Of a DNA stretch of 64,000 nucleotides, positions 30,061 to 38,922 are shown piece by piece. The first letter of the stretch is position 1; each line of letters begins with the position of its first letter. Both the position numbers and the translations under genes were made by a program. The notes below the pieces were generated by a model. That model was not told where the DNA came from. It did not search any database and was given only the letters and a program-made list of their open reading frames with translations. Origin of the DNA: CAWIXB01 sp963839955 (GTDB taxonomy: Bacteria; Actinomycetota; Actinomycetes; JACCUZ01); assembly GCA_963839955.1 (NCBI GenBank), contig CAWIXB010000001.1, positions 806,001-870,000 of the forward strand, read 5' to 3'.

Positions 30061-32721
30061 ATGAAGAGCACCAGGAGGAGCCGGCTCACCGCCGTGCTCG
30101 CGGCATTCGCGACGGGGGCGGCGCTCGCGCTGGTCACCGTGACCACGCCGGCGGAGGCGGCGGCACCCATCGGGGGAGACGTGATCTCCAACGGCGGGTT
30201 CGAGGGCAACCTCTGGCAGGCCAACGAAAGCGGGGCCGCCACGGTCGGCACCGACCAGGCGCACGGAGGCACCCACGCCGTCAAGGCCACCAACCGGCAG
30301 ACGACCGGCTCCGGCCCGATGCAGCGGCTCGGCGGCAAGATGTCGGCCGGGACGACGTACTCGCTGTCGTACTGGATCTACTACGACGGCGAGAACGCTC
30401 CGGCCACCAAGAACTTCTGGGCCACGGCGCGGTACGCGAGCGCGCAGAAGGACGAGTACGGCCCCTACAACCTGCACGTTAACCTGGTGGCGGCGAACAA
30501 CGTCCCCAAGGGCACCTGGACCCAGGCGACCGGCACGTTCACGATCCCCGCCGACCGTGAGGACGTCTCCGTCTTCAACCTGTTCTTCGAGACGCCCTGG
30601 ACCTCCTCCCCGACGGCCGACAACGACCTGTTCGACTTCTCCGTCGACGACGTCGTGCTGACCGTTCAGGGCAAGAGCCGCAACCTGGTCGCCGGCGGTG
30701 ACTTCGAGAATGTCGACGTCGCTCCCTGGGCGCCCCGTGGCGGCGAGACCACCATCGCTCGCGACACGTCCGAGTCGGCAGACGGCACCGGCAGCCTGCT
30801 GGTCGCCAACCGCAGTGCCGCACACGAGGGCGTCGCACAGAGCGTGCCCGTCGAGCCGGGCGCGACCTACGACGTCTCCTTCAAGGTCAAGTACACCGAG
30901 GCGTCGGCACCGGACAGCTTGCGCTTCCAGGGAACGGTCGACTACGGCTCCACGAACGGAGGGGACCAGTACGTCGTCGTCCTCGGCGGCAACGCGACCA
31001 AGGGGCAGTGGTCCACGGTCTCCGGTGAGGTGACCGTTCCCGAGGGCCGCGACCTGGGCGCCTACCAGTTCTACGTGGAGAACGTGTACGGCACCTCGGC
31101 GTACCCGTCCTTCTACCTCGACGACGTGACGTTCGTGAAGACCAGGAACGGCTCCGGCGACCCGGAGCCGGAGACCCCGGCTGACCCGCTGGAGAGCCAC
31201 AACACGGAGGAGGGCAGCTTCGGCGCCTACGCCAAGACCGTCGGTCGCGGCAACCCCCTGGTGAGCCAGAACTTCGGCGCGGACCCCTGGGCCATGGAGT
31301 ACAAGGATCGTCTCTACGTCTACACGACCAACGACACCCAGGAGTGGAACGACTACCTGACCAGGGGTGAGGACAACAACTACGGCTCGATCAATCAGAT
31401 CAACGTGTGGTCGTCCGCCGACATGGTGAACTGGACCAACCACGGCTCGGTCAACGCCGCCGGCCCGTCCGGGCTCGCGCCTGGAGCCAACAACTCGTGG
31501 GCACCGGCAGCGACGCACAAGAAGATCCACGGCAAGGAGAAGTTCTTCCTGTACTTCGCCAACAGCGCCGGCGGCGTCTGGGTACTCGAGGGCGACTCCC
31601 CGGTCGGGCCGTGGACCTCGCCGCGCAGCGACGCGCTGGTCGGCTGGGACACGCCCGGCGTGCGCAACCTCGAGGGCGCGAACGACGTCGTGTGGCTCTT
31701 CGACCCCGCCGTGTTCATCGACGACGACGGCCAGGCGTACCTCTACTTCGGGGGTGGCGTGCCCAGCGGCAAGGCCGACTCCCCGAAGACGGCCCGCGTG
31801 ATCCGGCTGGGGCAGGACATGGTCAGCACGGTGGGTTCCGCTGAGCTGGTCGACGCGCCGGGGGTCTTCGAGGACTCCGGCATCCACAAGTTCAAGGGGA
31901 AGTACTACTACAGCTACTGCACGAACTTCTCGACGAACCTGCCCATCGGCCGCGGCAACATCATGTACATGGAGTCGGACAGCCCGATGGGCCCGTGGAC
32001 CGAGTCGACCTTCCGCGGTCTGGCCTTCCGCAACCAGAACGCCTTCTTCGGCGTCGGTGGCAACAACCACCACGCGATCTTCCGGTTCAAGGGCCAGTGG
32101 TATCTCATCTACCACGCGCAGACCCTGGACAAGGCGCTGACCGGGGGCAACGGCTTCCGCAACGCCCACATCGACAAGATCGAGATTGCCAAGGACGGCT
32201 CCATCACGCCGGTCACCGGCACGTACGAGGGGATCCCACAGCTCAAGCCACTGCGCGCCTACGGGGCGCCGATCTGGGCGGAGACGATCGCTTGGCAGTC
32301 CGGCACCCGACAGGGCTACGTCGGCGGCTCGTCGTTCGCCAACGAGGTACCGGCTGTGCAGCTCACCAGCGTCCACAATGCCGACTGGACCTCGCTCTCC
32401 GACGTCGACTTCGGCCCCGCGGGTGCGGGGGCGATCGCGGCGACGGTCAAGGGTCGCAGCGGCGGCACCATCGCCGTTCGCACCTCGCCCGACCAGTCCG
32501 ACGACAGCAACGTCGTAGCGACGCTGGCGGTACCGCCCGGTGACGGCAACACCTGGTCGACAGTGACGGCGAAGCTGCCCAGGCGTGCCCTGTCGAACGT
32601 CCAGGACGTCTACTTCACCTACAGCGGTGAGGGTGAGGCGGAACTGTTCGACGTCGGCGCGTGGACGTTCACGCCGGACCGGCCGGGGCCGGCTTTGCTG
32701 GCTCCTCCGGTCACCCGCTGA
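30061..32721 (+). CDS. exported GH43-family glycosidase with two CBM4/9-like and one C-terminal CBM6-like module
   Basis: The predicted protein has 886 aa. The ATG follows GAGGAGCAGG. A Sec signal (MKSTRRSRLTAVLAAFATGA, cleavage near AEA-AAP) is followed by two carbohydrate-binding sandwiches (about 35-190 and 205-365; NGGFEGNLWQANESGAATVG and GGDFENVDVAPWAPRGGE). The catalytic GH43 propeller spans about 395-715 with NPLVSQNFGADPWAMEY, WLFDPAVFIDDDGQAYLYFG and GVFEDSGIHKFKGKYYYSY supplying Asp/Asp/Glu. A CBM6-like tail (735-880) closes it. This layout resembles arabinoxylan or arabinan arabinofuranohydrolases. The 3' end overlaps the convergent cupin-TsaC gene by 11 nt. Confidence 0.9.
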   Translation: MKSTRRSRLTAVLAAFATGAALALVTVTTPAEAAAPIGGDVISNGGFEGNLWQANESGAATVGTDQAHGGTHAVKATNRQTTGSGPMQRLGGKMSAGTTYSLSYWIYYDGENAPATKNFWATARYASAQKDEYGPYNLHVNLVAANNVPKGTWTQATGTFTIPADREDVSVFNLFFETPWTSSPTADNDLFDFSVDDVVLTVQGKSRNLVAGGDFENVDVAPWAPRGGETTIARDTSESADGTGSLLVANRSAAHEGVAQSVPVEPGATYDVSFKVKYTEASAPDSLRFQGTVDYGSTNGGDQYVVVLGGNATKGQWSTVSGEVTVPEGRDLGAYQFYVENVYGTSAYPSFYLDDVTFVKTRNGSGDPEPETPADPLESHNTEEGSFGAYAKTVGRGNPLVSQNFGADPWAMEYKDRLYVYTTNDTQEWNDYLTRGEDNNYGSINQINVWSSADMVNWTNHGSVNAAGPSGLAPGANNSWAPAATHKKIHGKEKFFLYFANSAGGVWVLEGDSPVGPWTSPRSDALVGWDTPGVRNLEGANDVVWLFDPAVFIDDDGQAYLYFGGGVPSGKADSPKTARVIRLGQDMVSTVGSAELVDAPGVFEDSGIHKFKGKYYYSYCTNFSTNLPIGRGNIMYMESDSPMGPWTESTFRGLAFRNQNAFFGVGGNNHHAIFRFKGQWYLIYHAQTLDKALTGGNGFRNAHIDKIEIAKDGSITPVTGTYEGIPQLKPLRAYGAPIWAETIAWQSGTRQGYVGGSSFANEVPAVQLTSVHNADWTSLSDVDFGPAGAGAIAATVKGRSGGTIAVRTSPDQSDDSNVVATLAVPPGDGNTWSTVTAKLPRRALSNVQDVYFTYSGEGEAELFDVGAWTFTPDRPGPALLAPPVTR

Positions 32722-33745
32722 CCGCAGTGATCAGGCCCGCGACCGACTCCAGGTCGGACACGGCGATGGCCCCGGCACGGAGCAGACGCGGACGCGAGCC
32801 GGTGACGTCGACGATGGTCGACGTCACCGGCTCGTCCGCGCTCCCGGCGTCGAGGTAGACCGCGACGGCCGCACCGAGGCTCGTCATGGCCGTGTCGACA
32901 TCGATCGAGGGCCGCTGCCCCACGCGGTTCGCACCCGTGACCACGAGCGGTCCGTTCGACAGGAGCTCGAGCGCGACGGGGTGCCGAGGCATCCGCACCG
33001 ACACGTTCCCGCGCGCGTCGGCAAGGCCCTCCGGCAACGACGGCTGCGCGCGGACGATGACGGTGAGCGCTCCCGGCCAGAAGGCCCCGACCAGCGATCG
33101 GGCCGCTGGCGTGACCTCGCCGGCGAGCTCGTCGAGGCGCTCGACCGAGTCGACCAGCACCGGGAGCGCGGTGGCGTCGCCCCGTCCCTGTGCGTGGCGG
33201 AGGTCGGCAACGGCCTGCGGGTCGAACGCGCCGGCTGCCAGTCCGTAGACGGTGTCCGTCGGCATCACAACGAGGCAACCGCGACGTAGCGCGTCACCTG
33301 CGGCCGCTAGGCCCTCCCTGCGCTGCGTGTCGTCGGAGACGTCGAACCTCGCGATCGCCGACAGGTCATGCGGCGGTGGCGCCTGGTCGACGCCGATGTC
33401 GTCGGCCTTGGTCTCGTGACGAGTCCCGGCAGCGTGCTCCGGCGGTGCGTAGACCGCGAACAACCGGAGCGGCACGGCCCCGGTGTTGACCAGGTTGCGT
33501 TCCGTGGCCTGCGGGACGACGACCAGGCTGCCGGCGCTGACTGCTTCGGACTCGCCGGCAACCACCAGCTCACCCTGTCCGTCGACGACGGCGAGAAGCT
33601 CCTCGGCGTCGTCGTGCAGGTCTGCGCCGAGGTCCTCGCCCGGCTGAAGGGTCATGACGACGACCTGACATCGCGCCCCGGTGTGCAGCACAGAGCGGAA
33701 CAGGTCGCTGCGTCGCGCCTCGTCGACGATATGCAGGTGGAACAC
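32711..33745 (-). CDS. cupin domain fused to Sua5/YciO/YrdC domain (threonylcarbamoyl-AMP synthase-like)
   Basis: The predicted protein has 344 aa. Residues 1-130 form a cupin (QPGEDLGADLHDDAEELLAV with metal-binding His and Glu positions, then GSLVVVPQATERNLVNTG). Residues 135-335 form a YrdC domain with GCLVVMPTDTVYGLAAGAFD, RDLR-type ADLRHAQGRG, FWPGALTVIVRA, VSVRMPRHPVALELL and TGANRVGQRPSIDVDTA. The second domain matches TsaC/Sua5, which makes threonylcarbamoyl-adenylate for the tRNA t6A modification. The missing KxR-KxR-type lysines (it reads GRGDATALPVLVD) suggest it may be a paralogue with an altered substrate and not the essential enzyme. Convergent with the GH43 gene and 26 nt downstream of the LacI regulator gene. 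Confidence 0.85.
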   Translation of the reverse strand: MFHLHIVDEARRSDLFRSVLHTGARCQVVVMTLQPGEDLGADLHDDAEELLAVVDGQGELVVAGESEAVSAGSLVVVPQATERNLVNTGAVPLRLFAVYAPPEHAAGTRHETKADDIGVDQAPPPHDLSAIARFDVSDDTQRREGLAAAGDALRRGCLVVMPTDTVYGLAAGAFDPQAVADLRHAQGRGDATALPVLVDSVERLDELAGEVTPAARSLVGAFWPGALTVIVRAQPSLPEGLADARGNVSVRMPRHPVALELLSNGPLVVTGANRVGQRPSIDVDTAMTSLGAAVAVYLDAGSADEPVTSTIVDVTGSRPRLLRAGAIAVSDLESVAGLITAVSG

Positions 33746-33771
33746 GGCCGGACCCTACTCCGGGGTCGCGG

Positions 33772-34854
33772 TCAGCCCACCGCCCGCGGCGCTGCCGAAC
33801 TTGCTCGGATCACCAGGTCAGGCCCGACGATCTCGCGACGCTGCATGCGCTCGCCCGCGTCGATCTGGTCCAGCAGGAGCTCGAGGCTGCGGCGCCCTAC
33901 CTCGTCGAAGGGCTGGTGGACGGTGGTCAACGGCGGCGTGAGGTAGGCGGCCTCGGGGATGTCGTCGAAGCCGACGACGCTGACGTCGTGCGGCACCCGA
34001 CGGCCGCGCTCGTGCAGCGCCCGCAGCACGCCGACCGCCATCTGGTCGTTGGCCGCGAAGATCGCGGTTACCTCTTTCCGGGCCGCGAGCACCAGTCCGG
34101 CCTCGTAACCGGACGCCGGGCTCCAGTCGCCGACGAGAAGAGGCTCGGGTTCGACGGCCCCCGCTCCCTTGAGCGCGTCCCGCCAGCCGCGCTCCCGGCC
34201 GTCGGCCTCCGACCACCCGTGTGGCCCGCGCAGGTGCCACACGGTCCGGTGCCCGAGGTCGAGCAGGTGCTCGGTGACCAGCCGCGCGCCCAGGAACTGG
34301 TCGACCGCGACGACGGAGAGCGCCAGGTCGGCGATGCCTTCCACCGCCACGACGGGCGTGGTCAGCGGGACGGATGCGAGGGCCTCGAAGGTGGCCACGG
34401 TCGGCGCGATCACCACGATCCCCGCGACGGACTGACCTCGAAGCCGGTCGATCGCCTCCAGCACCGCGGCCTTGTCGAGCGAGGCAAGGCTGGCCACGTT
34501 CACGGCGTACCGAGCCTGTCGCGCCGCGCGTTCCACCCCGGCCAGCGTGGAGGCAGGGCCGAAGAGCGTGGTGTCGAAACTGACGACGCCCAAGGTGCTC
34601 GACCGGCCCGTGACGAGGCTCTTGGCGGCGTGGTTGGGCCGGTAGTCGAGCTCACGCATCGCCTCCAGCACCCGCTCGCGGGTCTGGTCGGACACGTTCA
34701 CATGGCCGTTGAGAACCCGCGAGACGGTCTGGTGCGAGACGCCGGCCAGCCGGGCCACCTCGCCCATGTTGGGAGGCCGGACCACACCGCGTCCGTTGCC
34801 GTTGCCGGACGCCGAACTACGCGGATCGGTCCCGCCGGTCGCCACTGCTCGCAC
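33772..34854 (-). CDS. LacI-family regulator, probable arabinose regulon repressor 1
   Basis: The predicted 360-aa protein begins at GTG 34852-34854. After about 28 extra residues rich in Gly and Arg comes the HTH and hinge: MGEVARLAGVSHQTVSRVLN, then HAAKSLVTGRSSTLGVVSFD. The effector domain closes with VSVVGFDDIPEAAYLTPPL and GPDLVIRASS. It diverges from araB; two operator-like sites lie in between and over the araB start. It is clearly paralogous to the regulator at 43685-44719 (shared DDIPEAA, LTTV and PDLIVR-type motifs). Both are candidates for binding the TGTKAACGYTMACA sites; the effector (L-arabinose or an arabinoside) is inferred. Confidence 0.9.
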   Translation of the reverse strand: MRAVATGGTDPRSSASGNGNGRGVVRPPNMGEVARLAGVSHQTVSRVLNGHVNVSDQTRERVLEAMRELDYRPNHAAKSLVTGRSSTLGVVSFDTTLFGPASTLAGVERAARQARYAVNVASLASLDKAAVLEAIDRLRGQSVAGIVVIAPTVATFEALASVPLTTPVVAVEGIADLALSVVAVDQFLGARLVTEHLLDLGHRTVWHLRGPHGWSEADGRERGWRDALKGAGAVEPEPLLVGDWSPASGYEAGLVLAARKEVTAIFAANDQMAVGVLRALHERGRRVPHDVSVVGFDDIPEAAYLTPPLTTVHQPFDEVGRRSLELLLDQIDAGERMQRREIVGPDLVIRASSAAPRAVG

Positions 34855-35018
34855 ACTCCGCCTCAGGTCGACGCGCGGTCAGTATGCCCGTCCGGAGTTG
34901 CCCTCCGTGGGACGTTGTCATGCACGACCTACGCCTCCTGTCGCCGCCTGGCGGTCACAGCATGGCGAGCCCGTACGCATCCGGACAACCGGCACAAGAA
35001 AACGTTGTCGTAGGGTAC

Positions 35019-35047
35019 TTGACGCCTCCCGTTGTTGGCGTTAACAC
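35019..35047 (+). promoter_or_regulatory. predicted araB promoter
   Basis: TTGACG (35019-35024), 17 nt, TAACAC (35042-35047). The same core with the same spacing recurs at 44796 and 58329. The start point is expected near 35054, that is, at the araB GTG. Confidence 0.7.
35033..35046. promoter_or_regulatory. LacI-type operator overlapping the araB -10 (site 2a)
   Basis: TGTTGGCGTTAACA keeps the outer TGTT/AACA arms and CG centre, with two mismatched inner pairs. It covers the spacer and -10, and its centre is 23 bp, about two helical turns, from site 2b. Confidence 0.6.
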
Positions 35048-35054
35048 TGACCCC

Positions 35055-36767
35055 GTGTTAACGCTCACACATTCCGGGGCCGAGAGCCCCGAGGAATCGA
35101 CCGGTGCCGCCGGCCGGGCCGAAGCCTGTGTCGTCGGCGTGGACTTCGGCACCCTGTCCGGCCGAGCCCTGGTCGTGCGGGTCAGCGATGGCGCCGAGCT
35201 GGGCGACGCCGTCCACGACTACCGGCACGCGGTCATGGAGGACAACCTCACTGCGCGTGGGGGCGCGCCGTTGCCTCCCGCCTGGGCCCTGCAGGTGCCC
35301 TCCGACTACGTCGACGTACTGCGCGAGGCGGTTCCCAAGGCACTCGTCAACGCGCAGGTCCGCCCCGAGCAGGTGGTCGGGATCGCGACCGACTTCACGG
35401 CCTGCACCGTGTTGCCGGTTCTCGCCGACGGCACACCGCTGTGCGAGCTGCCCGAGCTGGCCGACCGGCCGCACGCCTACGTCAAGCTCTGGAAGCACCA
35501 CGCCGCCCAGCGCCAGGCGGACCGGATCACCGCGACCGCACAGGAACGGTCGGAGGCCTGGCTGCCGCGCTACGGCGGCCGCATCTCCAGCGAGTGGGAG
35601 TTCGCCAAGGCCCTGCAGCTGCTGGAGGAGGACCCCGAGGTCTATGCACGCATGGACCGGTGGGTCGAGGCGGCGGACTGGATCATCTGGCAGCTGTGCG
35701 GCACCTACGTCCGCAATGCCTGCACCGCGGGCTACAAGGGCATCCGGCAGGACGGCGCCTACCCCGACAGCGACTACCTGGGCGCCCTCAACCCGGCCTT
35801 CTCGGACTTCGTCGAGAGCAAGCTCGAGCACCCGATCGGCGCGATCGGCGACGTCGCCGGCGGCCTCACCAGCGAGGCCGCGGCCTGGACCGGCTTGCCC
35901 GAGGGCATCGCGGTCGCCGTGGGCAACGTCGACGCACACGTGACGGCGCCGGCCGCGAAGGCCGTCGAGCCGGGAACGATGCTGGCGATCATGGGCACGT
36001 CCACGTGCCACGTGATGAACTCCGGCGTGCTGCGCGACGTCCCCGGCATGTGCGGGGTCGTCGACGGCGGCATCGTCCCGGGCGCCTGGGGCTACGAGGC
36101 AGGCCAGTCCGGCGTGGGAGACATCTTCGCGTGGCTGGTCGACAACTTCGTCCCCCCGCGCTACCACGACGCCGCACGCGCCGAGGGGGTCGGGCTGCAC
36201 GAGCACCTGACCAACCTGTGCGCCGAGCAGGCCGTCGGGGAGCACGGCCTGGTCGCACTCGACTGGCAGAGCGGCAACCGCTCCGTGCTGGTCGACCACG
36301 AGCTCTCCGGCATGGTCGTCGGACTGACGCTGGCGACCCGGCCGGAGGACGTCTACCGCGCCCTGCTGGAGTCGACGGCCTTCGGGACACGAGTCATCGT
36401 CGAGGGTTTCCGCAACGCCGGCGTGCCGGTGGAGGAGTTCGTCGTCGCTGGTGGTCTTGTCAAGAACGCCTTCCTCATGCAGATGTACGCCGACGTCCTG
36501 CGGATGCCCCTGTCGGTCATTGGCTCCGCCCAGGGGCCGGCACTGGGTTCGGCCATCCATGCAGCGGTCGCAGCCGGGCGCTACCCGGATGTACGGGCGG
36601 CGGCGCAGGTGATGGGCAAGGTGCAGCGCGAGGCCTACGTGCCCGACCCGGAGCGCGCCTCGTCGTACGACAGTCTCTTCGCTGAGTACGTCGCGTTGCA
36701 CGACCACTTCGGGCGCGGCGGCAACGACGTGATGCACCGGCTTCGCGAGTCGGGGGTGTCCGAGTGA
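35055..36767 (+). CDS. araB: L-ribulokinase
   Basis: The predicted 570-aa FGGY-family enzyme phosphorylates L-ribulose to L-ribulose-5-P. Motifs include CVVGVDFGTLSGRALVVRV, GIATDFTACTVLPV, KLWKHHAAQRQADRIT, AGYKGIRQDGAYPDSDYL, MGTSTCHVMNSG and the ADP-binding EEFVVAGGLVKNAFLMQMYA, all typical of AraB. The GTG at 35055 is chosen. It lies about 8 nt after the predicted -10, has no Shine-Dalgarno, and so implies a leaderless mRNA; earlier in-frame starts lie upstream of the promoter. An operator covers the first codons. It forms GTGA-overlap coupling with araD. Confidence 0.95.
   Translation: MLTLTHSGAESPEESTGAAGRAEACVVGVDFGTLSGRALVVRVSDGAELGDAVHDYRHAVMEDNLTARGGAPLPPAWALQVPSDYVDVLREAVPKALVNAQVRPEQVVGIATDFTACTVLPVLADGTPLCELPELADRPHAYVKLWKHHAAQRQADRITATAQERSEAWLPRYGGRISSEWEFAKALQLLEEDPEVYARMDRWVEAADWIIWQLCGTYVRNACTAGYKGIRQDGAYPDSDYLGALNPAFSDFVESKLEHPIGAIGDVAGGLTSEAAAWTGLPEGIAVAVGNVDAHVTAPAAKAVEPGTMLAIMGTSTCHVMNSGVLRDVPGMCGVVDGGIVPGAWGYEAGQSGVGDIFAWLVDNFVPPRYHDAARAEGVGLHEHLTNLCAEQAVGEHGLVALDWQSGNRSVLVDHELSGMVVGLTLATRPEDVYRALLESTAFGTRVIVEGFRNAGVPVEEFVVAGGLVKNAFLMQMYADVLRMPLSVIGSAQGPALGSAIHAAVAAGRYPDVRAAAQVMGKVQREAYVPDPERASSYDSLFAEYVALHDHFGRGGNDVMHRLRESGVSE
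35056..35069. promoter_or_regulatory. LacI-type operator over the araB start codon (site 2b)
   Basis: TGTTAACGCTCACA matches the regulon consensus and sits at the predicted transcription start and first codons of araB. Being part of the coding sequence, it constrains both protein and operator. Confidence 0.7.
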
Positions 36768-37459
36768 CAGCCGCACCAGGTCTGTCTGCGGGCACGCAGG
36801 CGATCCGTACCGAGGTGTGCCGGCTGCATGCCGAGCTAACACGCTACGGCCTCGTCGCGTGGACGGCGGGCAACGTGTCCGGTCGGGTGCCTGGCACCGA
36901 CCTGTTCGTCATCAAGCCGAGCGGTGTCAGCTACGACGAGCTGACTCCGTCGTCCCTCGTGGTGTGCGACTTCGACGGTCGCCGGGTCGAGGGCGACCTC
37001 AACCCGTCGAGCGACACCGCCGCGCACGCCTACGTCTACCGCGAGATGCCCGAGGTCGGCGGCGTCGTGCACACCCACTCCGCCTACGCGTCGGCGTGGT
37101 CAGCCCGGGCCGAGGCGATCCCCTGCGTCCTCACGGCCATGGCCGACGAGTTCGGTGGCCCCATACCCGTCGGCCCGTTCGCGCTTGTGGGCGACGACTC
37201 GATCGGACGCGGCATCGTCGCCACGCTGCGCGGTCATCGGTCCCCGGCCGTGCTCATGCAGAACCACGGCGTGTTCTCTGTCGGCCCGAACGCGCGGGCT
37301 GCGGTCAAGGCGGCCGTGATGTGCGAGGACGTGGCGCGCACGGTCCACCTCGCGCGCGCGCTCGGCGAGGTGGTGCCGATCGCCGCAGCCGACATCGACC
37401 ACCTCTACAACCGCTATCAGAACGTCTACGGCCAGAGTGCCGACGAGGAGGAATCGTGA
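36764..37459 (+). CDS. araD: L-ribulose-5-phosphate 4-epimerase
   Basis: The predicted 231-aa class II aldolase-fold enzyme converts L-ribulose-5-P to D-xylulose-5-P for the pentose phosphate pathway. Zinc ligands are visible in GGVVHTHSAYASAWSARAEA (His-x-His) and in the later MQNHGVFSVGPNARAAVKAA. GNVSGR and KPSGVSYDELTP are the phosphate-binding motifs, and the C-terminal YNRYQNVYGQ is typical of AraD. The GTG start overlaps the araB stop, and the stop overlaps the isomerase GTG. Confidence 0.95.
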   Translation: MTAAPGLSAGTQAIRTEVCRLHAELTRYGLVAWTAGNVSGRVPGTDLFVIKPSGVSYDELTPSSLVVCDFDGRRVEGDLNPSSDTAAHAYVYREMPEVGGVVHTHSAYASAWSARAEAIPCVLTAMADEFGGPIPVGPFALVGDDSIGRGIVATLRGHRSPAVLMQNHGVFSVGPNARAAVKAAVMCEDVARTVHLARALGEVVPIAAADIDHLYNRYQNVYGQSADEEES

Positions 37460-38853
37460 CCGAGCGACTGCCGCGCATCGGCGTGCTGGGCATCATGCAG
37501 GCGCTCTACGACCACATGATCCCCGGAATCACCGAGCGCCAGGCTGGCTACGCACAGGAGGTCGCCGACCACCTGTCCGATGTCGCCGACTTCGTGGTCG
37601 GCCCTCCGGTCAAGAGTCGTAGCGACGCGGAGCGCGTGGTGCGCCAGTTCGAGACCGACGAGCTCGACGGCGTACTCGTGATCATGCTGACGTACGGGCC
37701 GGCGATGCGGGTGGCGCGGCTGCTCAACGAGAACCGGCTTCCGGTCTGCCTCGCCAACATCCAGCCCGAGGCGGCGGTCACGCCTGCGTGGGACATGGCC
37801 GACATGACGTACAACCAGGGCATCCACGGCGCACAGGACACCGCGAACGCGATGGTCCGGGCCGACCGAGCGTTCGCCGTCGTCACCGAGGAGTGGAAGT
37901 CGGACGCCTTCCGCGACCGGATCGGCAGCTGGGCGCGCGCTGCCAAGGCGGTGACGGCGTGGCGATCGCTCAAGGTCGGCGTGTTCGGCTACGCGATGAA
38001 CGACATGGGCGACATCCGCGTGGACGAGAACGCGTTGCTGCGGAGCCTCGGGCCAGAGATCAGCTTCGTCGCACCCGGCGACCTGTGGCGCGGGATGGCC
38101 GACGTCGCCGACTTCGAGGTGGCCGACCTGATGAAGTGGGAGGACGAGCGGTTCGAGGTCGACGGATCGCTGTCCGACGTCGAGCGCCAGGACCACGCCC
38201 GCATGCAGGTCGCCATCGAGCGGATCCTGACCGACCGCGGCTACGGCGCCTACTCGACACACTTCGATGCGATCGGCGAGGACGGCCGCTTCTCGCGGCT
38301 CCCGCTGGCTGCGGCGTCGTCGCTCATGGCCAAGGGCTACGGCTACGGCGCGGAGGGGGACGCACTCGCGGCGAGCATGGTCTACGCGGGCCACAAACTT
38401 GTCGGCGACGGGCACTTCACCGAGATGTACGCCATGGACTTCCCGTCGGACTCGATCCTGATGAGTCACATGGGTGAGGGCAACTACGCCGTCGCCCGCC
38501 CCGACGAGCCGGTGCGGCTCATCAAGCGCTCACTGGGCATCGGCAAGCTCGAGGATCCGCCGACGTTCCTGTTCCGCATCAAGCCCGGGCCGGCGACGCT
38601 GGCGTCGTTGGTCTCGCTCGGCGGCGAGCGTTTTCGGGTCGTCGTGAGCGAGGGCCGCGTCCTCGACGGCAACGAGCTGCCGTCGCTGGAGATGCCCTAC
38701 GGCCAGTTCCGTCCGGACACCGGCGTCCGGCACTGCATGGACGCCTGGCTTCGCGCCGGAGGCACCCACCACATGGTCATGAACCTGGGCCGGCGGGCTG
38801 CCGACTGGCAGGTGTTCGGAGAGCTTGCCGGAACAGAAGTTGTGCATGTCTGA
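37456..38853 (+). CDS. L-arabinose isomerase-like protein of the L-fucose/L-arabinose isomerase superfamily (non-classical AraA)
   Basis: The predicted protein has 465 aa. The GTG at 37456 overlaps the araD stop. It lacks the ELWFVTGSQHLYG start of classical AraA and begins LPRIGVLGIMQALYDHMIPG. The fold is the FucI/AraA type: VLVIMLTYGPAMRVARLL, then IQPEAAVTPAWDMADMTYNQ, GVFGYAMNDMGDIRVDENAL and a C-terminal domain with MSHMGEGNYAVARPDEP and GTHHMVMNLGRRAADWQVFG. Metal-binding Glu and His candidates are in FTEMYAMDFPSDSILMSHMGEG and the HH of GTHHMVM. Position between araBD and a pentose importer makes conversion of L-arabinose to L-ribulose the likely reaction; a related sugar cannot be excluded. 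Confidence 0.85.
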   Translation: MTERLPRIGVLGIMQALYDHMIPGITERQAGYAQEVADHLSDVADFVVGPPVKSRSDAERVVRQFETDELDGVLVIMLTYGPAMRVARLLNENRLPVCLANIQPEAAVTPAWDMADMTYNQGIHGAQDTANAMVRADRAFAVVTEEWKSDAFRDRIGSWARAAKAVTAWRSLKVGVFGYAMNDMGDIRVDENALLRSLGPEISFVAPGDLWRGMADVADFEVADLMKWEDERFEVDGSLSDVERQDHARMQVAIERILTDRGYGAYSTHFDAIGEDGRFSRLPLAAASSLMAKGYGYGAEGDALAASMVYAGHKLVGDGHFTEMYAMDFPSDSILMSHMGEGNYAVARPDEPVRLIKRSLGIGKLEDPPTFLFRIKPGPATLASLVSLGGERFRVVVSEGRVLDGNELPSLEMPYGQFRPDTGVRHCMDAWLRAGGTHHMVMNLGRRAADWQVFGELAGTEVVHV

Positions 38854-38922
38854 CAGCCCCTGCGCCCGCAGTGGTTCGAGAGCCGTGGCGTGTCCCGCGC
38901 CGCGCGACGAGGGAGGACAGCA

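Noticed and set aside
29824..32376. 850-codon minus-strand frame opposite the GH43 gene
   Set aside because: Antisense shadow; the plus-strand product has signal peptide, CBMs and catalytic residues.
34911..35010. ACGTTGTC occurring near 34912 and near 35002 as a possible operator pair for the divergent lacI gene
   Set aside because: Neither copy is a clear palindrome and the match is only 8 bp, which is expected by chance in a promoter region of this size.
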